Positions 1 to 5,770 of a stretch of 8,049 bases of DNA are shown one piece after another. A program made the position numbers and the translations under genes. Within the stretch, counting starts at the first letter, position 1. Each line of letters starts with the position of its first letter. The notes under the pieces were generated by a model. That model was not told the origin of the DNA. It did not search any database and worked only from the letters and a program-made list of their open reading frames with translations. The DNA is from an uncultured Oscillospiraceae bacterium (GTDB lineage: Bacteria; Bacillota; Clostridia; Oscillospirales; Oscillospiraceae), in NCBI GenBank assembly GCA_934635545.1, contig CAKTZN010000082.1:1-8049 (forward strand), in the 5' to 3' direction.

Positions 1-1379
1 TGGCGGCTGATGCACCAGTCGGTACGCTCCAGGATCATGGAGCGCATGCGATCCTTGCCCCAGCCGGGCACCCAGCGGACATCCTCGCAGGCGGCGATGG
101 CGTCATCCTTGAAGGAATCCACGGAGCAGAACCACTGGGGCGTGGCGCGGAAGATGATGGGCTGCTTGCAGCGCCAGCAGTGGGGATAGCTGTGGACGAT
201 ATCCTCGCTGGCGAACAGGGAGCCGTTGTCCTTCATGTCCTGAAGGATGACGGGGTTGGACTCGTCGGTGGTCATGCCCTCGTACTTGCCGGCGTAGGCG
301 GTGTGCTTGCCCTGGTCGTCCACGGGCACCACCATGTCCATGCCGTAGCGCTTGCAGGTCAGATAGTCGTCGGCACCGAAGCCGGGCGCGGTATGGACGC
401 AGCCGGTACCGGAATCCATGGTGACGTAATCCGCCAGCACCAGACGGGAGGTCTTGGGCAGGAAGGGATGCTGGGCCAGCATATTCTCGAAGAAGGAGCC
501 GGGATGGCTCTCCAGGATCTCATAGCTGTCAAAGCCGCCGATCTTCATGACCTTATCGGTCAGGGCCTCGGCCATGATATACATCTCGCCGTTGGGCGCC
601 TTGACCACCACATAGCTCTCGTCGGGATGGAGGGCGATGGCCAGGTTGCCGGGCAGCGTCCACACGGTGGTGGTCCAGATCACGAAGAACAGCTTGCTGT
701 GATCCAGGTTGCCCATCTTGCCCAGGTCGTCGTTCATGGGGAACTTGACATAGACGGTGGTGCAGGGATCGTCCTTATACTCGATCTCCGCCTCGGCCAG
801 GGCCGTCTCGTCGTGGGGGCACCAGTACACGGGCTTCAGGCCCTTGTAGATATGGCCGTTCTGATACATCTTGCCGAAGACGCGGACCTCCTGGGCCTCG
901 AAGCCGGGGTCCATGGTCTTGTAGGGATGCTCCCAGTCGCCCACGACGCCCATGCGCTTGAAGCCCTCGCGCTGCACGTCGATGTAGTGGTCGGCGAACT
1001 CGTGGCAGGCGGTACGGAAGTCCGCCACGCTCATGGCCTTGTGGTTCAGCTTGTTCTGCTTGATGATGGCGGACTCGATGGGCATGCCGTGGTTATCCCA
1101 GCCGGGGATATAGGGGGTGTAGTAGCCCCGCATGGCGTACATACGGGTGATGAAGTCCTTCAGGGACTTGTTCAGGGCGTGGCCCATGTGCAGCGCGCCG
1201 TTGGAGAACGGAGGGCCGTCATGGAGGGAGAACAGGGGCTTGCCCTCGTTCTTCTTCAGCAGCTCGTTATAGAGGTCGATCTCCTCCCAGTGCTTCAGCA
1301 TGTCCGGCTCGCGCTTGGGCAGGCCGGCCCGCATGGGAAAGCCGCTCTTGGGCATGTTCAACGTCTTTTTGTATTCCAT
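1..1379 (-). CDS. ileS: Isoleucyl-tRNA synthetase, N-terminal 459 codons (3' end outside window)
   Basis: Cytoplasmic class Ia synthetase that charges tRNA-Ile with isoleucine. My translation starts MEYKKTLNMP. Residues 54-67 carry DGPPFSNGALHMGH, the HIGH-type ATP-binding signature in the HMGHALNK form of the bacterial (B. subtilis-like) enzyme. GWDNHGMPIE lies at 94-102, where many homologues have Cys or Thr in place of Asn. The CP1 editing domain is recognisable from WTTTVWTLPGN (235-245) and GTGCVHTAPGFGADDY (324-339), including the conserved Asp pair. DWCISRQ (454-460) marks the return to the catalytic core, and the KMSKS loop lies beyond the left edge. The ATG at 1379-1377 follows AAGGAG with 7 nt spacing, and the N-terminus aligns with the family. 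About half of a protein of roughly 920-1050 residues is present. Expression should be controlled by the T-box leader directly upstream. The frame is intact. Confidence 0.97.
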   Translation of the reverse strand, partial: MEYKKTLNMPKSGFPMRAGLPKREPDMLKHWEEIDLYNELLKKNEGKPLFSLHDGPPFSNGALHMGHALNKSLKDFITRMYAMRGYYTPYIPGWDNHGMPIESAIIKQNKLNHKAMSVADFRTACHEFADHYIDVQREGFKRMGVVGDWEHPYKTMDPGFEAQEVRVFGKMYQNGHIYKGLKPVYWCPHDETALAEAEIEYKDDPCTTVYVKFPMNDDLGKMGNLDHSKLFFVIWTTTVWTLPGNLAIALHPDESYVVVKAPNGEMYIMAEALTDKVMKIGGFDSYEILESHPGSFFENMLAQHPFLPKTSRLVLADYVTMDSGTGCVHTAPGFGADDYLTCKRYGMDMVVPVDDQGKHTAYAGKYEGMTTDESNPVILQDMKDNGSLFASEDIVHSYPHCWRCKQPIIFRATPQWFCSVDSFKDDAIAACEDVRWVPGWGKDRMRSMILERTDWCISR

Positions 1380-1416
1380 GTTGCTTCTCCTTTTTATCTG
1401 AAAATTTTTTGTGTGC

Positions 1417-1460
1417 AAAAATAAAAAGCGCCTTTGTCTCGTCAAGAGACAAAGGCGCTT
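1417..1460 (-). terminator. Intrinsic terminator of the ileS T-box leader
   Basis: There is a perfect 15-bp stem: 5' arm AAGCGCCTTTGTCTC at 1460-1446, loop TTGAC at 1445-1441, 3' arm at 1440-1426. A run of T broken by one A (1427-1417) follows. The terminator lies 37 nt before the ileS start codon and should stop transcription when tRNA-Ile is charged. Confidence 0.93.
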
Positions 1461-1710
1461 GGAAAAACGTCCTCTGCGGTACCACTCTCGTTGCCGCCAA
1501 GGCGGCCACTCAGCCCCACCATCCGTGGGCGCGGGGTGATAACGGCCCGCTTCCGTCCGTGCCTACTCCTTGCTTTCAGCCGGATGCTCCGGGGTGATAT
1601 CCGCGCCATATCCGCGTCCGCCTTGCACCGAAACGGCGGCTCTCTTCGCGTCGAACAGCAGCGCTGCGTGTCCCCTTCATCGCGTTTGTACGGTGTTTAC
1701 CATGAGATAT
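1426..1710 (-). promoter_or_regulatory. T-box riboswitch leader of ileS, isoleucine (AUC) specific
   Basis: The untranslated leader is about 330 nt from the predicted start near 1710 to the ileS ATG. Stem I spans about 1681-1583. Its base pairs GATG (1681-1678) with CATC (1586-1583), an AAG/GGAG internal loop resembling the usual GA (K-turn) motif follows, then GGGG pairs with CCCC (1594-1591). The specifier codon ATC (1598-1596), followed by purine A, sits just before the CCCC strand, where T-boxes place it. The distal part has AGAGAGCC and GGTGCAAGGCGG, like conserved AG-bulge and apical-loop sequences. Typical AGTAGG and CCGTTATC blocks follow (about 1566-1535). A GC-rich Stem III hairpin at 1506-1493 (GCCGC/GCGGC) precedes the T-box. 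The T-box bulge TGGTACC is at 1484-1478; UGGU is complementary to ACCA, the 3' end of a tRNA with discriminator A73, as tRNA-Ile has. Known role: uncharged tRNA stabilises the antiterminator and permits transcription. Confidence 0.95.
1443..1490 (-). promoter_or_regulatory. T-box antiterminator (13 bp, mutually exclusive with terminator)
   Basis: Helix A1 pairs CGAGAG (1490-1485) with CTCTTG (1448-1443). The seven-base bulge TGGTACC (1484-1478) follows, and helix A2 pairs GCAGAGG (1477-1471) with CCTTTGT (1455-1449), closing a 15-nt loop. All 13 pairs are Watson-Crick or G-U. The order A1, seven-base T-box bulge, A2 is the canonical antiterminator architecture. The 3' strand overlaps the terminator 5' arm and loop, so only one fold can exist at a time. 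The pairing was worked out by eye and no folding energies were computed. Confidence 0.85.
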
Positions 1711-1715
1711 CTGTT

Positions 1716-1744
1716 AATATAACCACTTTTTCTCCGTTTGTCAA
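1716..1744 (-). promoter_or_regulatory. Promoter of ileS
   Basis: The -35 box TTGACA (1744-1739) is a perfect match to consensus. A 17-bp spacer separates it from the -10 box TATATT (1721-1716, 5 of 6). The predicted start is near 1710-1708, about 28 nt before T-box Stem I, which is the expected arrangement. It lies in the gap after the upstream membrane-protein gene, so ileS has its own transcription start. I see no convincing terminator between that gene and this promoter, so read-through from the upstream operon into the leader is possible. Confidence 0.85.
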
Positions 1745-1783
1745 TGGCATTTTCACCAAAAACGTTGGGAATTTCGGCGTTTT

Positions 1784-2266
1784 TCAGATGACACCGAACA
1801 TGGTCAGGATGCCGATGAGACCCATGGCGGTGTAGACGATGCCCATCACCGTCAGCAGCACGGTGACCAGCGTATAGAAGGTGCTGTCCTTCTTGGTGTG
1901 CTTGAAGCGGCGGGTATAGAACAGCACCAGGCAGGTGACGCCCAGCAGCAGGGAGGAGATGTAGTTCATCAACTGGTTTTCTTTATACACCGTGAAGCGC
2001 AGCACCAGCGTCACGGCGATGGCGGCAAACAGGGCGATGAGGGTGATGTTCAGCCACATGGGCAGCTTGACCCGCTCCTGCTGGCGGCCCTTTTCCGCCA
2101 GCTTCTGGGCCATGTAGGCGCCGGTGCCGGTGCTGTTGTAGCCGCCGTAGTTGCTGTTTTTCTTCTTGGCGTGGTTGTTCTTATTGGGATTGCCCTTCGC
2201 CTTGCGAATTTCCTCCTCGCGGTTGGCGTACTGGTTGATCTGGGAATAAGCCTTGTTCTTTGCCAT
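1784..2266 (-). CDS. Small membrane protein of unknown function, basic N-terminus and three helices
   Basis: I do not recognise this 160-residue protein. Residues 1-70 are hydrophilic, rich in Asn and Lys, contain no Asp, and carry a net charge of roughly +10. The NPNKNNHAKKKNSNYGGYN stretch (26-44) looks disordered. Three hydrophobic segments follow: about 72-94, 101-118 (ending in the basic run YTRRFKHTKK) and 129-158. There is no signal peptide or catalytic motif. By the positive-inside rule the N-terminal tail is probably cytoplasmic. The ATG at 2266-2264 follows AAAGGAG with about 9 nt spacing, and this ribosome binding site begins immediately after the stop codon of the upstream cinA-type gene (15-nt gap). 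It is therefore most likely the last gene of the comM-thiI-cinA operon. The operon position and clean coding frame make it a real gene. Confidence 0.85.
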   Translation of the reverse strand: MAKNKAYSQINQYANREEEIRKAKGNPNKNNHAKKKNSNYGGYNSTGTGAYMAQKLAEKGRQQERVKLPMWLNITLIALFAAIAVTLVLRFTVYKENQLMNYISSLLLGVTCLVLFYTRRFKHTKKDSTFYTLVTVLLTVMGIVYTAMGLIGILTMFGVI

Positions 2267-2281
2267 GGATATGATCTCCTT

Positions 2282-2755
2282 TTAATTTATATAGGCCAGC
2301 AGCATCCGGAGCATCTCGTCCGCGGCGGCGGCGCGGATGGCGCTGCGGTCGCCGGAGAGGTGCAGAAGCTGCACAGTGGTTTCGTTTTGGGCAGACAGGG
2401 CGATATACACGGTGCCCACGTCGTGGCCACGGTCGTCCTTATCGGGGCCTGCCACGCCGGTGACGGACAGTCCGAAATCCGCGCAGGTCAGGCGGCGGAC
2501 GCCCTCCGCCATAGCGCGGGCCACAGGCTCGGACACCGCGCCGCAGGTCTCCAGCGTGTCGTGGGGGACGCCCAGCGCCCGCTCCTTCACGCCGTTGGTA
2601 TAGCTGACCACGCCGCCCAGGAACACCGCCGACGCGCCGGGGACGTCCGTCAGCCGCTTGGCGGCCAGACCGCCGGTGCAGCTCTCCGCCGTGGAAAGGG
2701 TCAGGCCGCGTGTCTTCAGGGCGGCGATGACCTGCTGCTCCAATGTCTCGTTCAT
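2282..2755 (-). CDS. pncC: CinA C-terminal-domain protein, probable nicotinamide-nucleotide amidohydrolase (PncC type)
   Basis: This 157-residue protein is a stand-alone CinA C-terminal domain. Characterised members deamidate NMN to nicotinate mononucleotide in the NAD-recycling pathway, in the cytoplasm. Family motifs run in order: STAESCTGGLAAKRLTDVPG (21-40) with the presumed catalytic Ser25, VSYTNGVKERALGV (50-63), GAVSEPVARAMAEG (72-85), LSVTGVAGPD (96-105), VGTVYIAL (113-120) and GDRSAIR (135-141). The N-terminal MoCF-like domain of full-length CinA (about 400 residues) is absent, and no other gene in the window supplies it. The stretch after GPD (DKDDRGHD, 105-112) is more acidic than the glycine-rich GGT..KP usual there. 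The ATG at 2755-2753 lies 10 nt after the thiI stop, and the Shine-Dalgarno GAGG overlaps that TGA, which suggests translational coupling. I infer the enzyme activity from the family; some CinA-C proteins are untested. Confidence 0.9.
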   Translation of the reverse strand: MNETLEQQVIAALKTRGLTLSTAESCTGGLAAKRLTDVPGASAVFLGGVVSYTNGVKERALGVPHDTLETCGAVSEPVARAMAEGVRRLTCADFGLSVTGVAGPDKDDRGHDVGTVYIALSAQNETTVQLLHLSGDRSAIRAAAADEMLRMLLAYIN

Positions 2756-2765
2756 GGCGCGTACC

Positions 2766-3944
2766 TCAGTGCCTGGGGTACAGGCGGATCATCTCACGGC
2801 CCGCCAGGGCCTTGTCGCACAGTGCGTCGATGTCCAGCGCGGCCTCGTACTCCCGCACCTCCTCCAGATTAGGCTTGGTCTTGGGGTGGCGGGGGGTGAA
2901 CACGGTGCAGCAGTCCTCATAGGGCAGGATGGAGGTATCGAAGGTGCCCACATGGCGGGCGATGCGGACGATCTCCTCCTTGTCCATACCGATCAGGGGG
3001 CGCAGCACCGGCAGCGTGGCCACGTCATCGCTGACCACCAGGGCCTGGATGGTCTGACTGGCCACCTGGCCCAGGCTTTCGCCGGTGACGATGGCCTTGC
3101 AGGCCAGCTCGTGGGCCAACCGGTCGCCCAACCGCATCATGAAGCGGCGCATGATCAGGGTGAAGTGATCCTCCGGGCACTTGCGGCGGATCTCCTCCTG
3201 AATCTCAGTAAAGGGCACCACATGCACCGTCAGGCGGCCGCACCACACCGTCAGCTCCTGGGCAAGCTGCAGCACCTTTTCACGGGCCTGTTCGCTGGTG
3301 TAGGGCGGGGAGGCGAAGTGCAGCAGCTCCAACTGGACGCCGCGCTTGGCGATCATATAGCTGGACACGGGGCTGTCGATACCACCGGACAGCAGGCTGA
3401 CCGCGTGGCCGCCCATGCCGATGGGCAGACCGCCCGCGGCGGCCTCCGCCGGGCCGTGGACATAGGCGGCATCCTCACGCACCTCCAGGTGCACCGTCAG
3501 CTCCGGGTTATGGACATCCACGATCAGGTGGGGGAAGGCATCGTGCAGTGCGCCGCCCACCCACTGGCTCAACTGGATGCTGCCCATGGGGAAGGACTTG
3601 TCGGAGCGCTTGCTCTCCACCTTGAAGGATTTGGCGGCCATCAGTGCCGGGGCAAGGTACTCCCTGGCGGTATTGAAGATGGCCTCCTTCTCCTTGGCGC
3701 AGGGGACGGCCCGGGCGATGGCGATGATGCCGAACACCTTCTTGCAGGCGTCGTAGGCGGCGTCCAGGTCGCAGGTCTCCTCCACCGGCTCCACATAGAT
3801 GGTGGACTGGCGGGAGTAGATCTTGAATTTGCCGTACCGCTGGGTGCGGCGGCGGATGTTGCTCATCAGCTTCATCTCAAAGCTGTGGCGGTTCAGTCCC
3901 TTCAGGACGATCTCGCCCAGCTTGCAAAGAATGATCTCGTGCAT
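2766..3944 (-). CDS. thiI: tRNA 4-thiouridine synthase ThiI (short form, no rhodanese domain)
   Basis: ThiI adenylates and thiolates U8 of tRNA, using sulfur from a cysteine desulfurase. Forms with a rhodanese domain also feed thiamine thiazole synthesis. This protein has 392 residues. An N-terminal NFLD/THUMP region (about 1-165) is followed by the PP-loop ATP pyrophosphatase domain with LLSGGIDSPV at 184-193. TGESLGQVASQT (287-298) and YEDCCTVFTPRHPKTKP (342-358) are further family motifs. It ends at residue 392, near the usual length of Bacillus-type ThiI, and lacks the C-terminal rhodanese domain of the about 482-residue E. coli enzyme. I therefore predict a tRNA-modification role. No cysteine desulfurase gene is adjacent, although one often is in Firmicutes. 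The ATG at 3944-3942 has AAGGAG 7 nt upstream. The gap after the comM stop is 31 nt, consistent with cotranscription. Confidence 0.97.
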   Translation of the reverse strand: MHEIILCKLGEIVLKGLNRHSFEMKLMSNIRRRTQRYGKFKIYSRQSTIYVEPVEETCDLDAAYDACKKVFGIIAIARAVPCAKEKEAIFNTAREYLAPALMAAKSFKVESKRSDKSFPMGSIQLSQWVGGALHDAFPHLIVDVHNPELTVHLEVREDAAYVHGPAEAAAGGLPIGMGGHAVSLLSGGIDSPVSSYMIAKRGVQLELLHFASPPYTSEQAREKVLQLAQELTVWCGRLTVHVVPFTEIQEEIRRKCPEDHFTLIMRRFMMRLGDRLAHELACKAIVTGESLGQVASQTIQALVVSDDVATLPVLRPLIGMDKEEIVRIARHVGTFDTSILPYEDCCTVFTPRHPKTKPNLEEVREYEAALDIDALCDKALAGREMIRLYPRH

Positions 3945-3975
3945 GGGGGTTCTCCTTAGTGATATATGAATGAAT

Positions 3976-5490
3976 TTACTTCAACAGATTGCTGCTGCGG
4001 TACTGGATGGCTTCGGCCAGGTGCTGGACCTGGATGCTCTCCGCGCCGTCCAGGTCGGCGATGGTGCGGGCCATGCGCAGGATGCGGTCGTGGCTGCGGC
4101 CGGTGAGGCCCAGCCGGTCAAAGGCACCCTGCATGACCTTTTCGCCCGCCGCGTCCAGTTGGCAGTATTGGCCGATCATGGCGGGGGTCATATAGGCGTT
4201 GCAGGTGACGGCGGTGCCTTCAAAGCGGCGCTTCTGCACCTCCCGGGCGGCGTTGACCCGTTTGCGCACCTGGGCCGAGGACTCCGGCTGCTCCTTGCGG
4301 CGCATGGCCTCGTACTCCACGGACGGCACCTCGATATGCATGTCGATGCGGTCCAAAAGCGGGCCGGAGACACGGCGCATGTACTGCTCCACCTGCTGGG
4401 CCGAGCAGCGGCAGCGGCCGGAGGGATGGCCGTACCAGCCGCAGCGGCAGGGGTTCATGGCGCACACCAGCATGAAGCGGCTGGGCAGCGTCAGGGAGCC
4501 GGTGGCCCGGGTGATGGTCACCTGGCCGTCCTCCAGCGGCTGGCGCAGGGTCTCCAGGGCGGATTTGTCGAACTCCGGCAGCTCGTCCAGGAACAGGATG
4601 CCGTTGTGGGCAAGGGATATCTCGCCGGGGCGGGGGATGCTTCCGCCGCCGGACAGGGACACCGGCGAGGCGGTATGGTGGGGGCTGCGGAAGGGACGGG
4701 CGTCCACCAGCGGATGCCGGGGATCGGTCATGCCCGCCACGGAGTAGATCTCGGTGGTCTGCAGGGCCTCGGGCCGGGTCATATCCGGCAGGATGGAGGG
4801 CAGGCGGCGGGCCAGCATGGACTTTCCGGAGCCGGGAGAGCCGATCAGCAGCACGTTGTGGCCGCCGGCGGCGGCGATCTCCAGGGCGCGCTTGACGTTC
4901 TCCTGGCCCATAACGTCGGAGAAGTCCGGCAGGGGCCGGTCGGTGGCGGCGGGCTCCCACCGGGGCGCGGGCATGATGGCGTCGGCTCCCTTCAGATGGG
5001 CCACCAGTTGGGCCACATTCTCCACGCCGTAGACGGTCAAACCGTCGGCCAGCGTAGCCTCGGCGGCGTTGGCGGCGGGGACGAAAAGCTGCTTCACCCC
5101 CTGGCGGGCGGCGAACATGGCCATGGGCAGCACGCCGGTGACGGGGCGCACCTGGCCGGTGAGACTCAGCTCACCCAGGAAGGCGGCGTCCTCCGGCAGG
5201 GCGCGGATCTCGCCCGCGGCGGCCATGATGCCCAGCAGGATGGGCAGGTCGTACACCGTGCCCTCCTTCCGGACACGGGCCGGGGCCAGATTGACGGTGA
5301 TGCGGCTGACGGGGAACTGGGCCCCGCAGTTTTTCACCGCGGCACGCACCCGCTCGCGGGCCTCCTTTACCGCCGCGTCCGGCAGGCCCACCACGTCAAA
5401 GGCGGGCAAGCCGCCGGAGAGCATGCACTCCACCGTTACCTCATAGCCGCTGATGCCGGTCAGGCCCAGCGAACGCACCGTGGTCACCAT
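3976..5490 (-). CDS. comM: YifB/ComM family Mg-chelatase-like AAA+ ATPase
   Basis: A 504-residue cytoplasmic AAA+ protein. In naturally transformable bacteria ComM is a ring helicase that promotes branch migration of incoming DNA during recombination; its role elsewhere is unclear. The N-terminal ChlI/Lon-like domain (about 1-165) carries GLPAFDVVGLPDAAVKEARER (27-47). The Mg-chelatase AAA+ core has DVMGQENVKRALEIAAAGGHN (192-212), Walker A GSPGSGKS (217-224), FRSPHHTAS (267-275), Walker B ILFLDELPEF (298-307) and SGPLLDRIDMHIEVP (375-389) with the likely arginine finger. MNPCRCGWYGHPSGRCRCS (345-363) supplies four cysteines (348, 350, 360, 362), a typical YifB cluster that may bind metal. 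The C-terminal helical domain (about 405-500) includes LTGRSHDRILRMARTIADL. The length is normal and the frame intact. The ATG at 5490-5488 follows AAAGGAG with 8 nt spacing. It is the first gene of the minus-strand operon. Confidence 0.96.
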   Translation of the reverse strand: MVTTVRSLGLTGISGYEVTVECMLSGGLPAFDVVGLPDAAVKEARERVRAAVKNCGAQFPVSRITVNLAPARVRKEGTVYDLPILLGIMAAAGEIRALPEDAAFLGELSLTGQVRPVTGVLPMAMFAARQGVKQLFVPAANAAEATLADGLTVYGVENVAQLVAHLKGADAIMPAPRWEPAATDRPLPDFSDVMGQENVKRALEIAAAGGHNVLLIGSPGSGKSMLARRLPSILPDMTRPEALQTTEIYSVAGMTDPRHPLVDARPFRSPHHTASPVSLSGGGSIPRPGEISLAHNGILFLDELPEFDKSALETLRQPLEDGQVTITRATGSLTLPSRFMLVCAMNPCRCGWYGHPSGRCRCSAQQVEQYMRRVSGPLLDRIDMHIEVPSVEYEAMRRKEQPESSAQVRKRVNAAREVQKRRFEGTAVTCNAYMTPAMIGQYCQLDAAGEKVMQGAFDRLGLTGRSHDRILRMARTIADLDGAESIQVQHLAEAIQYRSSNLLK

Positions 5491-5550
5491 AGACTCCGCT
5501 CCTTTCTCCCCGCTAAGTTCCTGTTATCACGAAACTTCTGTATCCGTATT

Positions 5551-5592
5551 ATTTTATCACACATTTATATAAAAGGACAATAGTTTTATCAA
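5551..5592 (-). promoter_or_regulatory. Promoter region of the comM-thiI-pncC-membrane protein operon (two candidates)
   Basis: Two overlapping candidates read toward comM. The first has -35 TTGATA (5592-5587), a 17-bp spacer and -10 TATAAA (5569-5564), each box 5 of 6. The second has -35 TTGTCC (5580-5575), an 18-bp spacer and -10 TAAAAT (5556-5551), with a TG one base upstream as in an extended -10. Either would give a leader of about 55-70 nt before comM. The sequence cannot decide which is used. Confidence 0.65.
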
Positions 5593-5614
5593 AATAAGTT
5601 CCGCTGTCAGGGGG

Positions 5615-5631
5615 TGTTAGAATTCTTAACA
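5615..5631. repeat. Inverted repeat, possible operator
   Basis: TGTTA (5615-5619) and TAACA (5627-5631) form 5-bp arms around seven bases that contain GAATTC. The half-sites resemble those of Rex redox-repressor operators (TTGTTAA-N4-TTAACAA), but the spacing is one base too long. It sits just upstream of the comM -35 candidates and about 50 bp upstream of the nifJ -35 box. The symmetry is visible; any function is a guess. Confidence 0.4.
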
Positions 5632-5639
5632 GCAAAAAC

Positions 5640-5679
5640 GCATTTTTAGTTTCTTGCTACGAGAATTTCATAAAAATGC
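5640..5679. repeat. 9-bp inverted repeat abutting the nifJ promoter
   Basis: GCATTTTTA (5640-5648) is the exact reverse complement of TAAAAATGC (5671-5679). The arm centres are 31 bp apart, about three helical turns. Inside lies a second dyad, TTCTTG (5651-5656) with CGAGAA (5660-5665), which pairs with one G-T. The right arm ends two bases before the nifJ -35 box. Neither predicted promoter would transcribe it, so it is better viewed as a possible protein-binding site than as an RNA hairpin. Confidence 0.45.
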
Positions 5680-5681
5680 CG

Positions 5682-5710
5682 TTTACACTCCGGTTTTTTT
5701 GTGATATTAT
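5682..5710 (+). promoter_or_regulatory. nifJ: Promoter of nifJ
   Basis: The -35 box TTTACA (5682-5687, 5 of 6) is separated by exactly 17 bp, including a T7 run, from the -10 box TATTAT (5705-5710, 5 of 6). The predicted start is near 5716-5718, giving a leader of about 53 nt. The good match fits strong expression of a central fermentation enzyme. Confidence 0.8.
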
Positions 5711-5727
5711 CCTGATACGCTGAGTAT

Positions 5728-5747
5728 TTCGCCCCAATCGGGGCGAA
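5728..5747 (+). other. Hairpin in the nifJ 5' leader
   Basis: TTCGCCCC (5728-5735) and GGGGCGAA (5740-5747) form a perfect 8-bp stem with an AATC tetraloop. A further T-G pair is possible at 5727/5748. It begins about 10 nt after the predicted transcription start and ends 9 nt before the AAGGAGG ribosome binding site (5757-5763). No T-run follows, so it is not a terminator. A 5' stabilising hairpin for an abundant mRNA is the simplest reading. Confidence 0.6.
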
Positions 5748-5770
5748 GAGTGTATGAAGGAGGTTCATAA

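Noticed and set aside
180..1424. 414-codon plus-strand frame over ileS
   Set aside because: It is an in-register antisense shadow of ileS that ends inside the ileS leader.
1758..1784. Possible terminator after the membrane-protein gene (AAAAACG/CGTTTTT)
   Set aside because: The stem is mostly A-T with a 13-base loop and no clear downstream T-run beyond the arm itself, so it is too weak to call.
1434..1835. 133-codon plus-strand frame across the T-box region
   Set aside because: It overlaps, in antisense, a structured leader and promoter that explain the sequence. I see no ribosome binding site or family signal.
2658..3959. 433-codon plus-strand frame over thiI
   Set aside because: It is an in-register antisense shadow of thiI with low-complexity composition; it also crosses into pncC.
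3970..5583. 537-codon plus-strand frame over comM
   Set aside because: It is an in-register antisense shadow of comM, Gly/His/Gln-rich, with no recognisable domain. It also runs through the operon promoter region.
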